DNA of 64,000 nt from Pelecanus crispus (Eukaryota; Chordata; Aves; Pelecaniformes; Pelecanidae): the NCBI RefSeq assembly GCF_030463565.1, contig NC_134643.1, positions 73,529,721-73,593,720 on the forward strand. Direction: 5' to 3'. The translations under genes were made by a program, and so were the position numbers. The notes below the pieces were generated by a model. The model was not told the origin of the DNA. It did not search any database and was given only the letters and a program-made list of their open reading frames with translations. This document shows, one piece after another, positions 21,601 through 36,600 of this stretch (positions are counted from its first letter, which is position 1; each line of letters starts with the position of its first letter).

Positions 21601-24600
21601 TTTGCACAGTTACCTTACTGCTTTGCAGTTTAACCAACATAGTGAGCAGGGGTATGAAATAGAAAAGTCTAAATGCTTATCATTTATGCTCACATGCTTG
21701 CCTGTGACCTTATAGATGATGTTTTTTTGCCTTACTAATTCTGTTCTCTGAGAACTGAGATCTAAATAAGAATTGGTTTTCACTCAAAGTGAAGTTTAAG
21801 CTATTAATTATACACTAGGCAGAGCTATATTCATGCAGATTGGAATCATAAGAAGCAACACCATTTGGATGAATATGTTCTTTGTAAAAAATAAACTTCA
21901 TTTGCTCTTGTCACTACAGATTAAGTTTCTCATTCAGAGGTGCTGCTTAGTTGAGTCCTTTTTCAAAAAAAAAAGTCAAGTCTGATTGAACTGCATTAGG
22001 ATTTGGAGTTTCTAGTAGTACATCAGAGAACCTTGCTGTGGGGAAGCAAAATCATCCAGTGGTGAGGGATTCTCAAGTGACTGAGGGATTTTTCCCTTTC
22101 TCTGCTTCTGATACATTGTGGGACCACAGGCAAGTCACTTTACTTTGACTGGTCCATTACTGTGTCTCTTAGAGACAAAGACTGCCTTTCACTTTATGTC
22201 TTTTATCATGGCATTCTCATCAAAGCTGTGTTCTCCACATAGTAATTCCAGCAAAAAATAGGGGGACAACTGTTGAATTAATCGTTTTGTAGCATTTTTA
22301 TTTGTTTCCTTTACAGACCTCAGAGCACTGTAAACCAGTTAATAATAATCATGCTGTCCTCCAAAGGGGGCTATGTTAATTTTAACTGAATAGTACAGGT
22401 ATAGTAGCAGGTCTGCATAGTGTGTTACGGCCTGGGGTATGGCTAAAAGGTAGTCCATCAATCTATGCCACAGCTACACCTCTGTTTCTTGTAGTTCACT
22501 TTTCATCTTGACCAGGTTTCCACATTATTTTATTGAGGCATTAATCCGTTTTGTCTAGTCTCTTGTGTCACAATACCTGTCAAAACTTTTCTCTTTGTAT
22601 ATGTGCAAATAAAATCCACTCATGAAGTCAACTGTATGGCCAGTACTTCTGACTGCAATGTTTCAGGCAGCATTGCTGTGTCAATAAAGGATTTGATGAT
22701 GTATAGTATCTGCCTGACACAGCAGAGCTAACACAAACCACTAGTGTAAATGTAGTTATAACAACAAAATTCAACTTCTGTTGGTGTAGCTTGTTTCACC
22801 TGGAAGCATGATGACATGGAATAGTTATACTGGCAAAAGATAGTTTTTATACATTTTTTATGCAAAATTTTTGCTACAGAGGAGGGTATAGCTATACCAA
22901 TTTACGCTAGCAGAATGCTCCTCTCTGTTGGTATAGCTATGGTGTCATTGGCTTGGTGTAATGTTGGCATTGCAATAGGAATCTGTATATTGGAGGAATC
23001 AGGAAGTGACTCAGGACTCACAGATGTGTTTCTTTGTAATTGTCTTGTTACTACGCCTGTCTTAAGGTTGAAGGTAAGGCAGAATGGCAAGAACAGGAAT
23101 AATGGCGGGGTAAAAGGTAAAAAACAGGTGTGAGGCAAGGATCATGGGAGAGTTCATCATTAGAGTCAAGAAGCAGATGTGATTAGGTGAAATGAGGAGA
23201 GGAGGAAGTTTCAAGAAAGATATGGATAGGCACAACACAGATATGAGCTGAGGAGCAACAGAAGAGAGTCTATGCATTGGTACAGTCCCAGGAACTGGGA
23301 ATCAGTAGGTTGGACTTTTGCTTGTAAAGGAATTTGAAAAGGATTGAGGTGTAACAGTGATATGCTTTCCACCAGTACATGTATTTCACAGTGTTGGTGT
23401 TAACTTCTCTCACTCTTACATCTGTACTTTACGCTCTTAAAATCAAGGAATTTTGCAAATGTATGGAAGTGCTATCAGAGGACCTTGCTTTAGGTATTTG
23501 TTATGTCAGATGGAAATGGGTTTGTCTTCTGTAACCTTTAATGTATTTGTTTAAAAAAACCCCAAAACCAAACTATATCTACGCTTACACCTTTTGTGAC
23601 CTCTAACGGAGTGTATGTATTTTACTTAGCTATGGTGTAGTGTAGGTGCAGAACATTTACAAGATATATTAATTCCCTGTAATTGTGCTAAATGGCAATT
23701 ATGTACTGCACATTTATTTAAGTTTAACCATTCAGTTGTTTGCAGACCTCTGCTGCAAGCAAGGTATGTGTCTCTCCCTGAAGTCGCACTTTCCATGATT
23801 TATTCATAGGGCGAGTGGTTTTTTTTTGGAACTAAATCCAGCCAGTTTTATTCAGACATTCCATCAAAAACCCTTTTAGGTAGAAAGAAATGCAGTTTAC
23901 ATCTGAATTGTGAGTTTTCCATGGCACTTGACAAACCGGAAAAAAGTCATCTTTCCTTCATAGCCCAGGGAGTTCTGAAACAACTTACTGTGCTGTAAAT
24001 CTGTATAAATACAGAATATCCCTTTTGGCTCTTGTGTGGCTGGAGGCTTGAAAAAAGCAACATGAATCTAATTGAACACGCACTGGAGTTGTAACTGATG
24101 ATGCACATTAACTTGTTTTGGTGATGAATTTGCCTTTGCAAAAATCAGTGTCATTTTTCCTACCCATTAACTCCAAAGGATTTTTAAATGTAAAAAGATG
24201 TTTGCCTTAACTCTGAAATAATTTTTGCATTATTTCACCTAATTAAAACAAAAAGTGGAAGGGAAACACTGAAATTGTTTTTGTTCCAAGTAATTTTAAG
24301 AGAGTGATAACTAAGGCTGTATTATAACTTAGAAGAAGTTACCAAGAGTGATAAGTGGACTAGAAGCTACTCTGAAGAGGCAAATAACATTAAGGAATTC
24401 CCCTGTCATGGGGTGCTAGAGCATCGTTGACCAGCAGAGTAGTTTGGAGGAACCACTCCAGCTGAGTGAGTAGAGTTCTGTGTCTGACCTTAGCTGGCAT
24501 ATGATTTGAGAAGGGGGAAGACCGACCCACAGCTTCTTTTACCATCTCTGTGTGAGCTGCACAGGGCAAGAACTTTGATTTCTTTGAGAATCAAGGGCCA

Positions 24601-27600
24601 CCTGTCTTAATACATCTGATTTTCAAACTTATAGTTAGTATTTGATTTTCAAGTTGGGTATCAAACACTACAAGTTATTCTGCAGTGGTGCATTCATAAC
24701 CAAGATACTTTGTATAAATTGCACTAATTTGGGTTTGAAGAATATGCATGAATAATCTCAAGGTTTGGGAGCACGTGCAGTTTGTTTAGGATATTCTTTA
24801 TCTGTTTCATTGTTGTTCTGTTACAGAACTCAATGGTCAAAGATACAACTAAACAATTATTCTTAAATTGTTTCGCCAGAAAATATGCCAGAACCAAACC
24901 CCATCAGTTTTCACAGAAGTAGATGGCAAGTACAGGTTTTATATTGTTCAGTCTGCTTTGTACTTAGAATTTAGTCCACCGGTGCTTTTAGGAGAAGGAG
25001 AGAGGAAAAAGAAAGAAGGAACTGGCAAGCAGATATAACCATTTGGTGGTTTTGTTTTGTTTTTTTTTTTTCCCAAACTGCAGTAATCATACTTTGGGCA
25101 GCCATGAAAGTCTTCGCAAGGCAACCACCTGCATTCAGCTTCAACTACACAACACTAGTAATTTGAAGCAAAGTTTGGCTCGAACGGTATGTCATCTTTT
25201 TTCCCCTCCTCTTTCTTTCAGCATCCCTGAAGGAATAAAATTCCACCAATCCTTTAATGTAGCAACCTGTAGTAATAATCAAAGAGATTATTTGCTTTCC
25301 TTGGAACGCATATATTATTGCTGAACTCCAGTTGAAACGTGCTGGGGAATATCTCTGCTTTGCTCCTGTACTTGTATCTAGTGAGTTACTGTAGAGAGAA
25401 CACAACTAAAAAAGACCAAAGGTTGCCTTTTTAGAAAAAAATCTCTTTTGTCAGAATTTAGTGCTGTTTATTTCAGGTGGTCAGAGAATTCTTATTTTTG
25501 ATTGGCATTTCTATATTTTGAAATATAACAAGGGCAAAACCACTCAAAGTACTGTGTAAGATGAATTAGATCTGGATTCCTGTCATCATCACTGAAAACC
25601 AGGGTAGGCTGATAAAAGCCGGAATCACAGTTGGTGTGTGTGTACATGTGTGATGCATACTTGTGTGTGTATGTGCTTGTTTGTAGACATGTAGTCCTTA
25701 CAGAAAATATTATTTTACCATCATCTTAAATCGAGGGAGATTTCTATTCAGATTATTTGAGTTTAAGCAACTTTGCAGTGGATCACTGAGCTTTAATGAC
25801 ACTGACCTGTGCTACTAAATGTGAGCTTTATTCCCAGTGGACCACCTTGAATTACTTCCAACCCAAAGTTTGCAGTATAGCAGAAGCTTTGTTCTAGGCG
25901 GTGTTCACTGGCAGCATGTTGACTCTGTTCACATATAGTAGCAATTACCCGCTTTGCATAGGTATGCTATCAGCCTGAGTCTGTCAATATATGGATCAGA
26001 AGGCAGATTTCTAACAAGAAAGGGTAGGGCTTTCTTTTCATTTCCGTTATGTGTCACCATGTGAAACATCAAGTTCAATGCAATATGTTACCTGGAGCAC
26101 TAAAAAAAGACTATAATGAGGCCAAATATATATAGATTAACATTTTAACCAGTTTATAGATAAAAGCAGAATAATTTGGTGCTGGTGTGTATAATCCTGG
26201 TTTAAATTATTGGCATTTTTCACTGCCAATATTATTATTTATTTTTTTAAAAAACATTGATTGTTCTTGGTATAGCATCATCCAAAGAAAGTAAATTAGG
26301 AGGCATGGAAGCTTTCATCACAAGGTCACTTCTTCAAAAATGATTCAGATCAGTGAATTGCCAACTGCTTGCTCTCAGCCTAGGGAAAATAAGTTGATGT
26401 TTGAATATACCTTCAGAAGGGGGTGAGCAAGTGTCCATCTCATGTCCTTTCTCGCCCCATCCCCATATCACAGCAGCAAAAAGAACACATCCAGTGACCA
26501 TTGGAATAAGTTTTGTCTTGGGAAAGTATCTGTCATTGTTGTCCTTTAACTGCAAGTTGTTGAGATCGAGGCAGGAATGACCATGTGATTTCCATTATCT
26601 GAATTAAACAGAGATTAAATGGTCATCATCGTCCTTTCTGATGTTAGATCTATGACAAGACATCCTGTCTTGAGATGGAAAACTTCATTTTTCCATGTAG
26701 TGCTGCCAAAGAAAGGCTTGAGAAGAGTGGAGTGTTGGTGATTAGGTACAAGTATGGATGCACGTAAGTATGTGTAATGGTGGAAAAATTATTTACCTTT
26801 TTTTAGGTCAGCATCTCTATCTTTTAAATGGAATAATATGTTATTGACCCTTCTGCTGGGCAGGTGCAGGTTTCCAACGTTTTCGGGCCTGAGAAATCAG
26901 TGACACAAATTGGAAGTTTGATACAAAAATACTTATATGCATATACCATGTGGTGAAGGTATTTTTTACATTCATATACTGAAAAGAGGGAGCCTCAAAC
27001 AACCTCCTGACAATCTCCTCTTCAAACTTCCAAATCAATGATTGATTCTCTGCAAGTTACTCTGTCTTCAAACAGGAAAACTAAAATATAGAGCAAACGG
27101 CATTTGCTGTATATAGATCTGCTTTTACTATAGATCTTCAAAATTATCTTCCTTGGAACCTAGTGATTTGTTCAGGAGTCTTTTCTGAAACTTTAAAGCT
27201 TGTGTGTGTGCTTAGGAAGCAAAACGATACCAATGCCATCTGGAGACTGCCTTCATGATTCTTGCTTTCTTTACATAATACTGTTGAAATCGGGATGCAT
27301 AGTTAAAAATACCTGTCTGTACATGCAAATTACTATTATTTTACTATTATGCTTAATAACCAGTATAAGTGGATACTTACAAATAATGTGCAACTAGTTT
27401 GGTTGTTTGTTTTTTATTTTTTAAACCAGACAGCTTATGAACTTTGGGCAGTAACTAAATATTCACAATTCTTTTGTGAATTCAGCTGAAAAACATTTTT
27501 TTAAGGTGAATACTTGCTTCCTTTCCTTTTGTGGAAGCTTGCATTCTGTTATGAAGTATTCAGAAAGAGGAAATTGTCTTGAACTGAGCAGTTACAAGCA

Positions 27601-30600
27601 AGAAATTTGGCCTGGGGCTTTACATGGAATCACAGGTCTTTCAGCCAGTGGGTGACCTTTAATTTGATTTTGGTTTTTTGAGACATGAGATTTATCAGCC
27701 TTAACACCCTTGAAAAAAAGGGGTTTTTTAAGACCCGAATTTTCAACATGCTAGATTGCTACTAAACTTCCGAATAAAGCTTATACAAAGAATGTAAGGT
27801 TATCTTTGTGATATAGAAACATATTGAAGCTCGGTTTTATACCATCTAGCCAGACAAAGAGCTTCTGTTGACAGGAGTGGGAATTCTACACTTCCCAGAT
27901 TTTTCTCCACACACTGAAATCTTGGGAATGACAACAAATGTGGAGAAAATCTAATAGTCCTCTTGTCAAATGGTGGCGCAGTGTACATGAGTTACAATAA
28001 TAGGGGTTGATGACTACTAGGTTTGTTTTGACTACACAGCTGTCCTACTCTGTATTTTAACCTAGGTGGCTGTAAGAGGCAACTCTTAAGCACAAACTCT
28101 ACAAGTTGTAGTAGGTCAGAAGTGTTAAATTCCTAGTGGCTGGGTTGTGTTTAGGAAGAAATGCGCAGTAGAACAGTGTAGAAGCAGAAACCTTTATCCA
28201 GATAGCATTTCCAGGGAGTGCTCTGCCTGTCCAAGGAGACCTGTTTTTTCAGAGTTGTCCCCACACACTGATTATCTGGGTAAAGCATGATCTTTGCAGT
28301 GAGGAAGCAGCAAAGAACACTTATGCGTTTCTAACAAGAGCCTCGCTGACTTCCAGAAAGGGATTTTTGGACTAAAGCAGCCAGCAAGCAATATTTCCTG
28401 AAAGTTCAAAACCATTTTTATTTTCATATAAACCAGTGCTAATGGTGTTAATATTTTACCAGACATGAGTTAAGTGTTAACATTCTGAGCATAATCATAG
28501 ATGAGAAAAGTCAGTGGTCCATCATGATAAGAAGGTGGATTTTTTTTTTCCATTATTTAAATGATTGTGACTTTTTAGAGGGATTGTGTAGTACCTCAAA
28601 TAGAAGGGAGCCTTTTCTTGTGTTTAAGTATCCCTTGAAATTGTGCTACTGTGAAATGCTTCATGTTCTATTAATATCCTCAAAGTCTCCTTCAACTCTG
28701 TTGCAGTTTGACAGGTCTAAATGAGGTTTAATGTACTGCAATGTACTGTGGAGGCCAGGAGCAGAGATTGAGTATCCCTTGACGTTTCACATTTCAGAAA
28801 TGGTTGCAATTACCATGTAGAATGATTACAAACAAACAAAAATAGTCTTTCAGGCAGGTAACTAACAAGCTTGGAAGACAAATTAGCAGTGTTCAGGCTA
28901 TTAGAAAGTATTTATTTTCTCAAAGAATTTGTGGAACTGTAATTAATAACTTACAATAGGGTTTAACCAGGAAGGGTGACATTTTAAGATATCTTCAAGT
29001 AAATTATTGATCACCCCTTTATGGTAACTGACATGGCTCTGAAAGCTGCGGGCCATGAAGTTACTTCAGGTTACTAATAATAGCAAGGAACACGAGCAGC
29101 TCTTGAGCTGACGTAAGTCATAGACCCAGAGTTTTCCTCCAGCTCCAAGGCATGCTTGCGGCAGAGCACTTGTGTTGGAAAGGAGAAGTTCTGCCCTCAG
29201 GCAGGAGCATCAGCAAGTCTATCAGGACCAAATGAAACCTAACAGAGGAGACACAGACTCTGGTGCATTGAAAGCTGCAGTGTTCCTTTCACTCTGGACC
29301 CAGTTCTGTAGATATCTTTGAGTCTACTGAAACCTGCTCCAGCCACATTGAATTCAAGGATCTGAGGTAGTCTACACTGAGCTCAGTCAATTTGGTTGTT
29401 GCTGTTCTCTGAAACTTGCAGCTTTCATTGTAAAATGTATTTGAAAGTCACAGACTTAGAGGCAGTTTATGGAAAATAAATTTCCCTCCCTCAGAATTCA
29501 TGTAAAAAGAGGAGAAAATAGGGTGGGGTTTTGTTGGTGTTTTGTTTTGGGTTTTGTTTTTTTTTTTTAAAAAAAGGCACAAACTTTGAGACTTTTAAGA
29601 TTCTTTGGCTATCTCAGGCAGTTATGTACATATGCAGCTACTGTTTATTTTTGTGAGTTAACCTGCGCTCACTCATGGGCAGAATTTGACCTGTGATCTA
29701 TAGGATCCTTCCAAATTTTGAACTTTGGAATATGTTATTTTACAGGAATCTCCACTAAGGTTGTAGTTTAACTAGTGTCACAGAAGAATATTCACTTCTT
29801 GACAGCTCTTCTATATAATAATCACCCATATGTATTCAGGTGCTAAATAATTCACATACACCCACCTTTTGCCTTAGACCGTCAGATCCCCTTAAGTTTC
29901 TGCGTTCCTATCAATCACAGATACTTAATTTTGTTCTAAGCTTCAGGGCTCCCTCCTTCAGTCTGTGTCACTTTGTTTCCAAGTTCATCTCTCCCTATCC
30001 TGTAGTCCTGTCAGTGTATGAGAGAAAGTTTGTTCTTTATCAGTCTTGTTCTGTAGCTCAAGTCTGGTCCCTGTGATTGCTCAGTTCAGATGTGCTCTGC
30101 TATTTGTAAGGTCTCCAGAGGTGACAGTGTGACAGCTAAGAATGCAGTGACATTATTAAAATGCAGGGTGGATTTTGCAGAACATGTACACTACTCATCT
30201 GTAGGGTAATGTGACATTAAAAATAAGAAAAAAAGGGGGATATGATCTACTGAGAGTCAAGATGGATGTGATTGACTATTGCTCTGTCTAGAAGTAGCAA
30301 ATTCAAATCATGATGATATAGCAAGCAACTATGGAGTGCTTGGTGCTATTTCCTTCCTGGAATGCATGCTTCTGATTATGGTAGCACTACAAAATATTCT
30401 CAAGGCTTGAGATGTTATACCAGTCCTCTAGAATGCATTGAAGCAGCATGATAGCTGTCAGAGGTCAGGTGCTCCAAGCCTCAGAGTATGGTATGGGCAG
30501 AAGACATGAACTGTGAGTAAAACCAGTAGTTATTAGGTCAGAGCCATATGTAGCACAATTAGTGCTGCATTCAGGAAATTGGCATCCATAAGCTATTTTT

Positions 30601-33600
30601 GTATGTCTTGTAATAATTTTTTGTGGGAGCAACTCAGTGGGGTTCAGAGACAGATTCTGAAATAGCTGAGAAAAGACCATCTACTCTCAGATGCATCCCC
30701 TAACCCCAAAATACTTACCCTGTCTTCTCCTCTGTAATAATATATAACACACTCATGTCAGGTGTTTGTGTAAGATCAAATGCCCAGACAAAATGGAGCT
30801 TAGTGCTTAGGTCTAAGACACATATATTCAAGGCTTAATGCATGAGCATGTTTTTCTTAGCTTCAGCCCATTCCATTTCATTCATCTAATTCATCTTTCA
30901 CTTATTGCCACTATGTGATAAAAGAGGTAGTAGCGCTCCAGATGGGATTCTTTACAGAACATCTGTAATGTTTCTAGCTCAGCAAGATCCTGCTCCTTAA
31001 ATGGTGCTATTGCTAAATCTCTATGTAGTGATCTAAAACAGAAAAAGTGTGAATTAATTCATATGTCAATTAACATGTTTAAATTGAATCCAACCATAAC
31101 AGAGACACAAGTTACTCAGGAATGTTAGGTTTAGACCACTACTATACTTCAGTTAACTTGAAAAAATTGCTAGCGTGGTCACCTTATTCTGAACAAGCTT
31201 TCAATATTTGAATTCACTAGCATTCAAAATATCAGGAGAAGGATTTTTTAGCCAAGCAAATAAAAGACTAGGTTTTTTTCTTTAGAAAATAAAAATTTTC
31301 CTTCAAATTCTGTTTAAGGAGCGGGGGGGAATCATGACTCATATTTCATCACTGTTGGATTATGCTGTTCTCATTTTTTTTAAATTTTGTTTATCGTATG
31401 AAAGTTACAACAGTAAAAGATGAAGAGAAGATTTTTTTTTCCCTACTGAAATGTTTTGCTTAAGGTTAAACCATTTTGTCTTCCCTCCCCAAACAACTTG
31501 AAAGTTTCATTAGTTTAGTCCAGCCTAAAATGGAGTCACCTTTCAGATTCTTCTGTATTCTTGGCCAGATATAATTTCTGCCCTCTGCTTCACCTTTGAG
31601 CAAACAAATATTTTAGATCGGTACATATGTAAATAAATAGGCTGTAGCCTGGTTGTGTAAGCTGTGCCCATCCCAGCCATCATTTGCATTTCTGGAGATA
31701 CTAAGAAAAATAATGTCTGGCAGCTGTCCTAGCCACTATGGAAACAGAAGCTCATCACCACTAGATACCTATGTGCTGTGCTGCTCTCCTGCTTCTGTTT
31801 TCTTATTTCATTCTTTTCTCTCTCATCCCCCCACCCCTCCCAAGGTTATACCTGTTCATAAGTGTCATTCCCTTTGTAATCCTTCACCAGTGAATTTGGG
31901 GTCATGCTTGTCACAAGTCCCTCAGCAACTTTTCCTTATGAGTTACAGGGATATGGGCTCAACCATGAGTCAGAAGAAGGGCAGAATTTTCAGGACATGG
32001 TGGTGCCTAGAAGCTGGCAGTACATACCTAGCATAGGTTGAGCTACCTCTGTGGGGTGGGAGGAGCTAAGGCATCAAAGGCAACAAATCCATGGGGCTGG
32101 AGAAAGGACTATATCTGAATGGGAACAGTTTTGATGAGCAGAATGTGTCAAATAAGGCAAAATCACAGAATTGTTTAGGCTGGAAGGGACCTCATGGTCA
32201 TCATTTAGTCTAATCCCCCTGCTCAAGCATGGTCAGCTGGAGCAGGCTGCCCAGGACCATGTCTGGTCAAGTTTTGAATATCCCAGCAGATGTTCAAACC
32301 TACTCCACAACCTTTCAGGACAACCTGTTCTTGTGTTTAACTACCTTCACAATATTTTTTTTTCTTGTGTTAAGGTGGAATTTCATGTGTTTTAGTTTGT
32401 GCCCTTTGCCTCTTGTCCTGTCAGTGAGCACTACCGAAGAGTCTGACTTTCTTGTTTTCATTATTTCCCATCAGATATTTGTACACATTGGTAAGATTCC
32501 CCCTGAGCTTTCCCTTCTCCAGACTGAACAGTCCCAGCTCAGCCTCTCGTCATACAAAAAATGCTTTAGTGCCTTGATCATCTCTGTGACTCTTCACTGA
32601 GAGAAGTTCCTTCAGAGGGGTTGCAAAGAATGGTACAGATGTTTTTCATTCTCTTCTCTCAGAAAAGGAAGCAGCAGAGAGGTTGTGGATGCAAACTGAT
32701 TTCTGCTTCATGACTAGTATATATTGCCATTGCAAAAGGGTGCCTTCTGTTCTCTCTAACAAGAAAGCAGAGGCAGGGTTTACTGAGGCCTGGCTATAGT
32801 GTTATAGTCTTAATCTGTATGTAGCTAGAAGGAACTACTGTGACAGTCTGTTTTGGCCTCCTATATAGTACAACCCAGTGTAACATGAGAGAGATTCACC
32901 AAATAAAATTTCAAACGGAAACATCCTGAACACTCTGAGAGTTCCTAAAAGAACATGCTGACTTTGGAAAATGCCAAGCAAATCTCTCCAACATACATTC
33001 TTCATATCAGAATACCATATCTCACTATATGCTTCTCTTCCACAGCATGAGGATGACCAAAGACGGTTCAGTGTGAATCAGCTGTTAGAAGACACTTGTG
33101 CCTGGAGACTGACTCAGTAAGAACATTGGTATTTAACAGTATTTCTGTTTGTAATTGTTTGCATTTGTAGTGAGCCTCCTGGCCCCAAAGAATTCCAAGA
33201 CCTACTGCAGATAGGAATGATACCAAAGAGGAAGAAAACTGGTTAAATATTTTAGACTCATTTTCAGACCTTATTGATTGCATAGCAAAAATTGATAATA
33301 ATTTATAAATCTGTGCAATTTTACCCCATTCTCACCCTTTCATCTTGTTGAAGGTTTCAGTAGAGCTTTCATGTTTCCTGAAGATTCCCAGGATTGGAGT
33401 CATAATTTTCGCATATGTGTTGCTCTTAGAGAATTTTTAAGAGTAAATACTGTAAAAAGAATAGATTTGTTCTTCATTGTGCCTGTGTTTTCACAGTTGA
33501 GTGATGTTTTATTTTATTTTATTTTTTTAATGGAGGCTAACCATGACAAGTTTTTAACTTGGCACTCAAAGCACATCTGACTCTAAAGCTAACCTACCAT

Positions 33601-36600
33601 GGACAAGCACGAAATGAGATAGATTCCTCATTCCACTTCCATTATGTTCCGTTTCATGCACTTAGATAAAGAAGCTGTTAACACTTTTTGTAATGTTTTT
33701 CATCACTGTGTTATAAGGTACTTTGCCAAGAATGGTAAATGCCACACCTGTCATTTAGCAGATGGAGGAAAACAGAGAGGTAGTGACTTGTTCAAGGTGG
33801 GTATCTGGTGCTTACTGAGGACCCATCTGGTTTCCTAGGAGCATGGCCCAAATTTCCGTTCTGGTCCTTGCTATAAAGAGATCAAACCAATCATACAGTC
33901 TATACGCACACTACTTATTGACTGTTTTATTTCTTGTGACGTAAAGTGTGTGGCCTTTTCCACTGCAAAGAGGGTCTTCAGAGGGGATATGTGATAAAAG
34001 CTGTTGAGCCACAAATCAACTATGGTCTGCAAAATTTCCTCTGATACTGTAGGGCAATGAATAACTGATAGCATAGGCAATAAATTCGTTCTTCAACCAC
34101 AAGTTCAGTAAATGTTGAAAAAGTAAAAGCTTGAACTGTGTTTGATCACTATTTCCTGCTTGACGGGTAGGAGTTTTTTTTTTTTCCAGCAGTGATGACC
34201 CAGAAAGATCTGTGGTCAGGCCCTGTGCTCTCCATTGCATTTCTAACTTATCTGAGAAAAAAACGGGGTAATAGCTAAGTGACAAAAGTTTGCTGTCCAT
34301 AATGTGCACAGGAGCTGCCTGTGATGATTTGCAGAAGGATTTTACAATGGTGAGTTGAGTGTGTGATAAAGTGGCAGATGAAATTTTGAGAAGATAAATG
34401 TAAATGGGAGGAAACAGTCTTAAATTCACATATGAATCATAGGCTCTGAGTTGACTTTTACCACCAGGAGTGAGTTCTTGGGGTTATAATAAATAGGTCT
34501 GAATGTCAGCTTGGTGCACAGCAGCTGCAAAAAAAAGATAAAACAAATGCTGGGAATTACTATGAAAGAAATGAAAAACCAAACCACAATATTACGCCAC
34601 AGTATCAGCATAGGGTGTTCATTTATCTTTAATACGGCTGGCAGTTCTGCTTCTTCCATTTCAAATATGATGTAATAGAACTTGAAAAAGTGAAGAGAAG
34701 GGCAGCAAGGATGCTCAGAGGAATGAAATGCCTTCCATATAAGAAACAAAAAAGTAACAATATTATTCATCCTGATGAAGAGATAATAGAAGATAGGTAT
34801 TTTATAGATGACAAATCTATGAAATTGAGGAGCACAGAGAATGTCTGCAGAAAAGGATCATTTATGGTATCTTCCAATGCAGGATAAAGGGAGCATGGAG
34901 TGAAAGCAGCAGATTCAAAGCAGACAAGAGTAGGTATTTCTTTGTTTAAGACCTAATTAAGTAATGTCTGGATTACAATTAAGTAATGCCCTGTCTTACC
35001 CAGGGCTGTGTCCAGATGGTTTCTGAATATCTGGAAGGAGGGAGACTTCACAACCTCTCTGGCCAACTTGTGCCAGTGCTCAGTCACCCTTGGTACCTCC
35101 TGTGTTTTAGTTTGTGCCCATTGCCTCTTGTCCTGTCATCTGGTACCACTGAAAAGAGCCTGGCTTCATCATCTTTGCACCCTCCCTTCAGGTGTTTATA
35201 TATATTAAGATGATCCCGCCTGAGCTTTCTTTTCTCCAGGCCAAACAGTCCCAGCTCTCAGTCTTTCCCTATAGGAGAGATGTTCCTGTCCCTTCATCAT
35301 CTTAGTGGCCCTTCGTTGGACTCTCTCCAGTACATCCATGTCTCTCTTGTGCTGAGGAGCCTGGAACTGGACACAGTACTCCAGGTGTGGCCTCACCAGT
35401 GCTGGGTAAGAGGGAAAGGATCATCTCCCTCAGTCTGCTGGTAATACTCCTCCTAATGCAGCCCAGGATACCTTTAGCCACATTTAGCCTTTTTGGCTGT
35501 AAGGGCACATTGCTGGTTCATGTTCAGCTTTCTGTCCACAAGGACTGCCAGGTCCTTTTCTGCAAGGCTGCTTTCTGGACAGTCAGCTCCCAGCATGTAC
35601 TGGTGGATGGGGTTATTCCTCCCCAGGTGCAGGACTTTGCACTTCCTTTTGCTGAACTTCATGAGGTTCCTGTCAGCCCATTTCTCCAGCCTGTCAGCAT
35701 TCCTCTGGATGGCAGTATGACCCTTTGGTGTATCAGCCACTCTTCCCAGTTTTGTGTCATCAGCAAACTTGCTGAGGGTATGCTGTGCCCAGTCATCCAG
35801 ATCATTAAGGAAGATGTTAAACAGTACTGGGCCCAGGACTGACCCCTGGGGTACACCGCGAGTTACCAGCCTCCAACTAGACTTTGTGCTACTGATCGCC
35901 ACCCTTTGTCAGCCCAGCCATTCAGCCAGTTTTCAATCCACCTCACTGTCTGCTTATTCAGCCCATAGTTTATTAGCTTCTCTATGAGGTTGTTATGGGT
36001 TACAGTGTCAAAAACCTATGATTTCATCACGGAAGGTTACCAGGTTGGTCAGGCACAACTTTCGCTTGGTGAATCCATTCTGACTACTCTCTATCTCCTT
36101 CTTGTAGTTCATGTGCCTGGAAATGGTTGTCAGGATTAGTTGCTCCATCACCCTCCTAGGGTTCAAGGTGAGGCTGATCAGCCTGTAGTTCTCTGGGTCC
36201 CCCTCCTTGCCCTTCTTGAAGATGGGAGTGCTATTTGCTTTCCTTCAATCTTCAGGCACCTCTTCCAGTCATGTTCAAAGATTATCAAGAGTGGCCTCAC
36301 AGTGACATCAGCCAGCTCCCCCAGCATTCATGGGTGCATCCCATCAGGCCTCCACACACATAAGTATGTGTGCCCAGTTTAAGTGTTCTCTAACCTGATC
36401 CTCACTTCCTAGTTCATTCCAGGGACTGGTCCCTGGAGGCCATGTCCATGAGACAGTACCACACTAGACTACCTTGCACATATGCAGTCTTCTAATGTTG
36501 TGCTTAAGGCTTGCTCCAGGATGTGCATTACATACCTTCCATGTTATGGCATGGAAATACCACCATGGTGGACTGCCTCATGTTAGGTTGGACATTTTGA

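Larger units (their letters stand above)
18235..25083 (+). other. PIK3C2G: PIK3C2G intron 4 (6.8 kb)
   Basis: The intron contains two faint MIR/CORE-SINE-like remnants (18455-18580 and 22105-22200) and an inverted-repeat region resembling an old DNA element (22720-22945). The stretch at 18840-20400 is slightly richer in GC and CpG than its surroundings but shows no gene. The rest is plain AT-rich intron. Confidence 0.85.

Noticed and set aside
31653..32036. 127-codon forward frame in intron 5
   Set aside because: No domain, poor start context, no compatible splice phases, and no similarity I can recognise.
35387..35842. 151-codon forward frame
   Set aside because: It is antisense to the minus-strand CR1 reverse transcriptase, which has the recognisable motifs.
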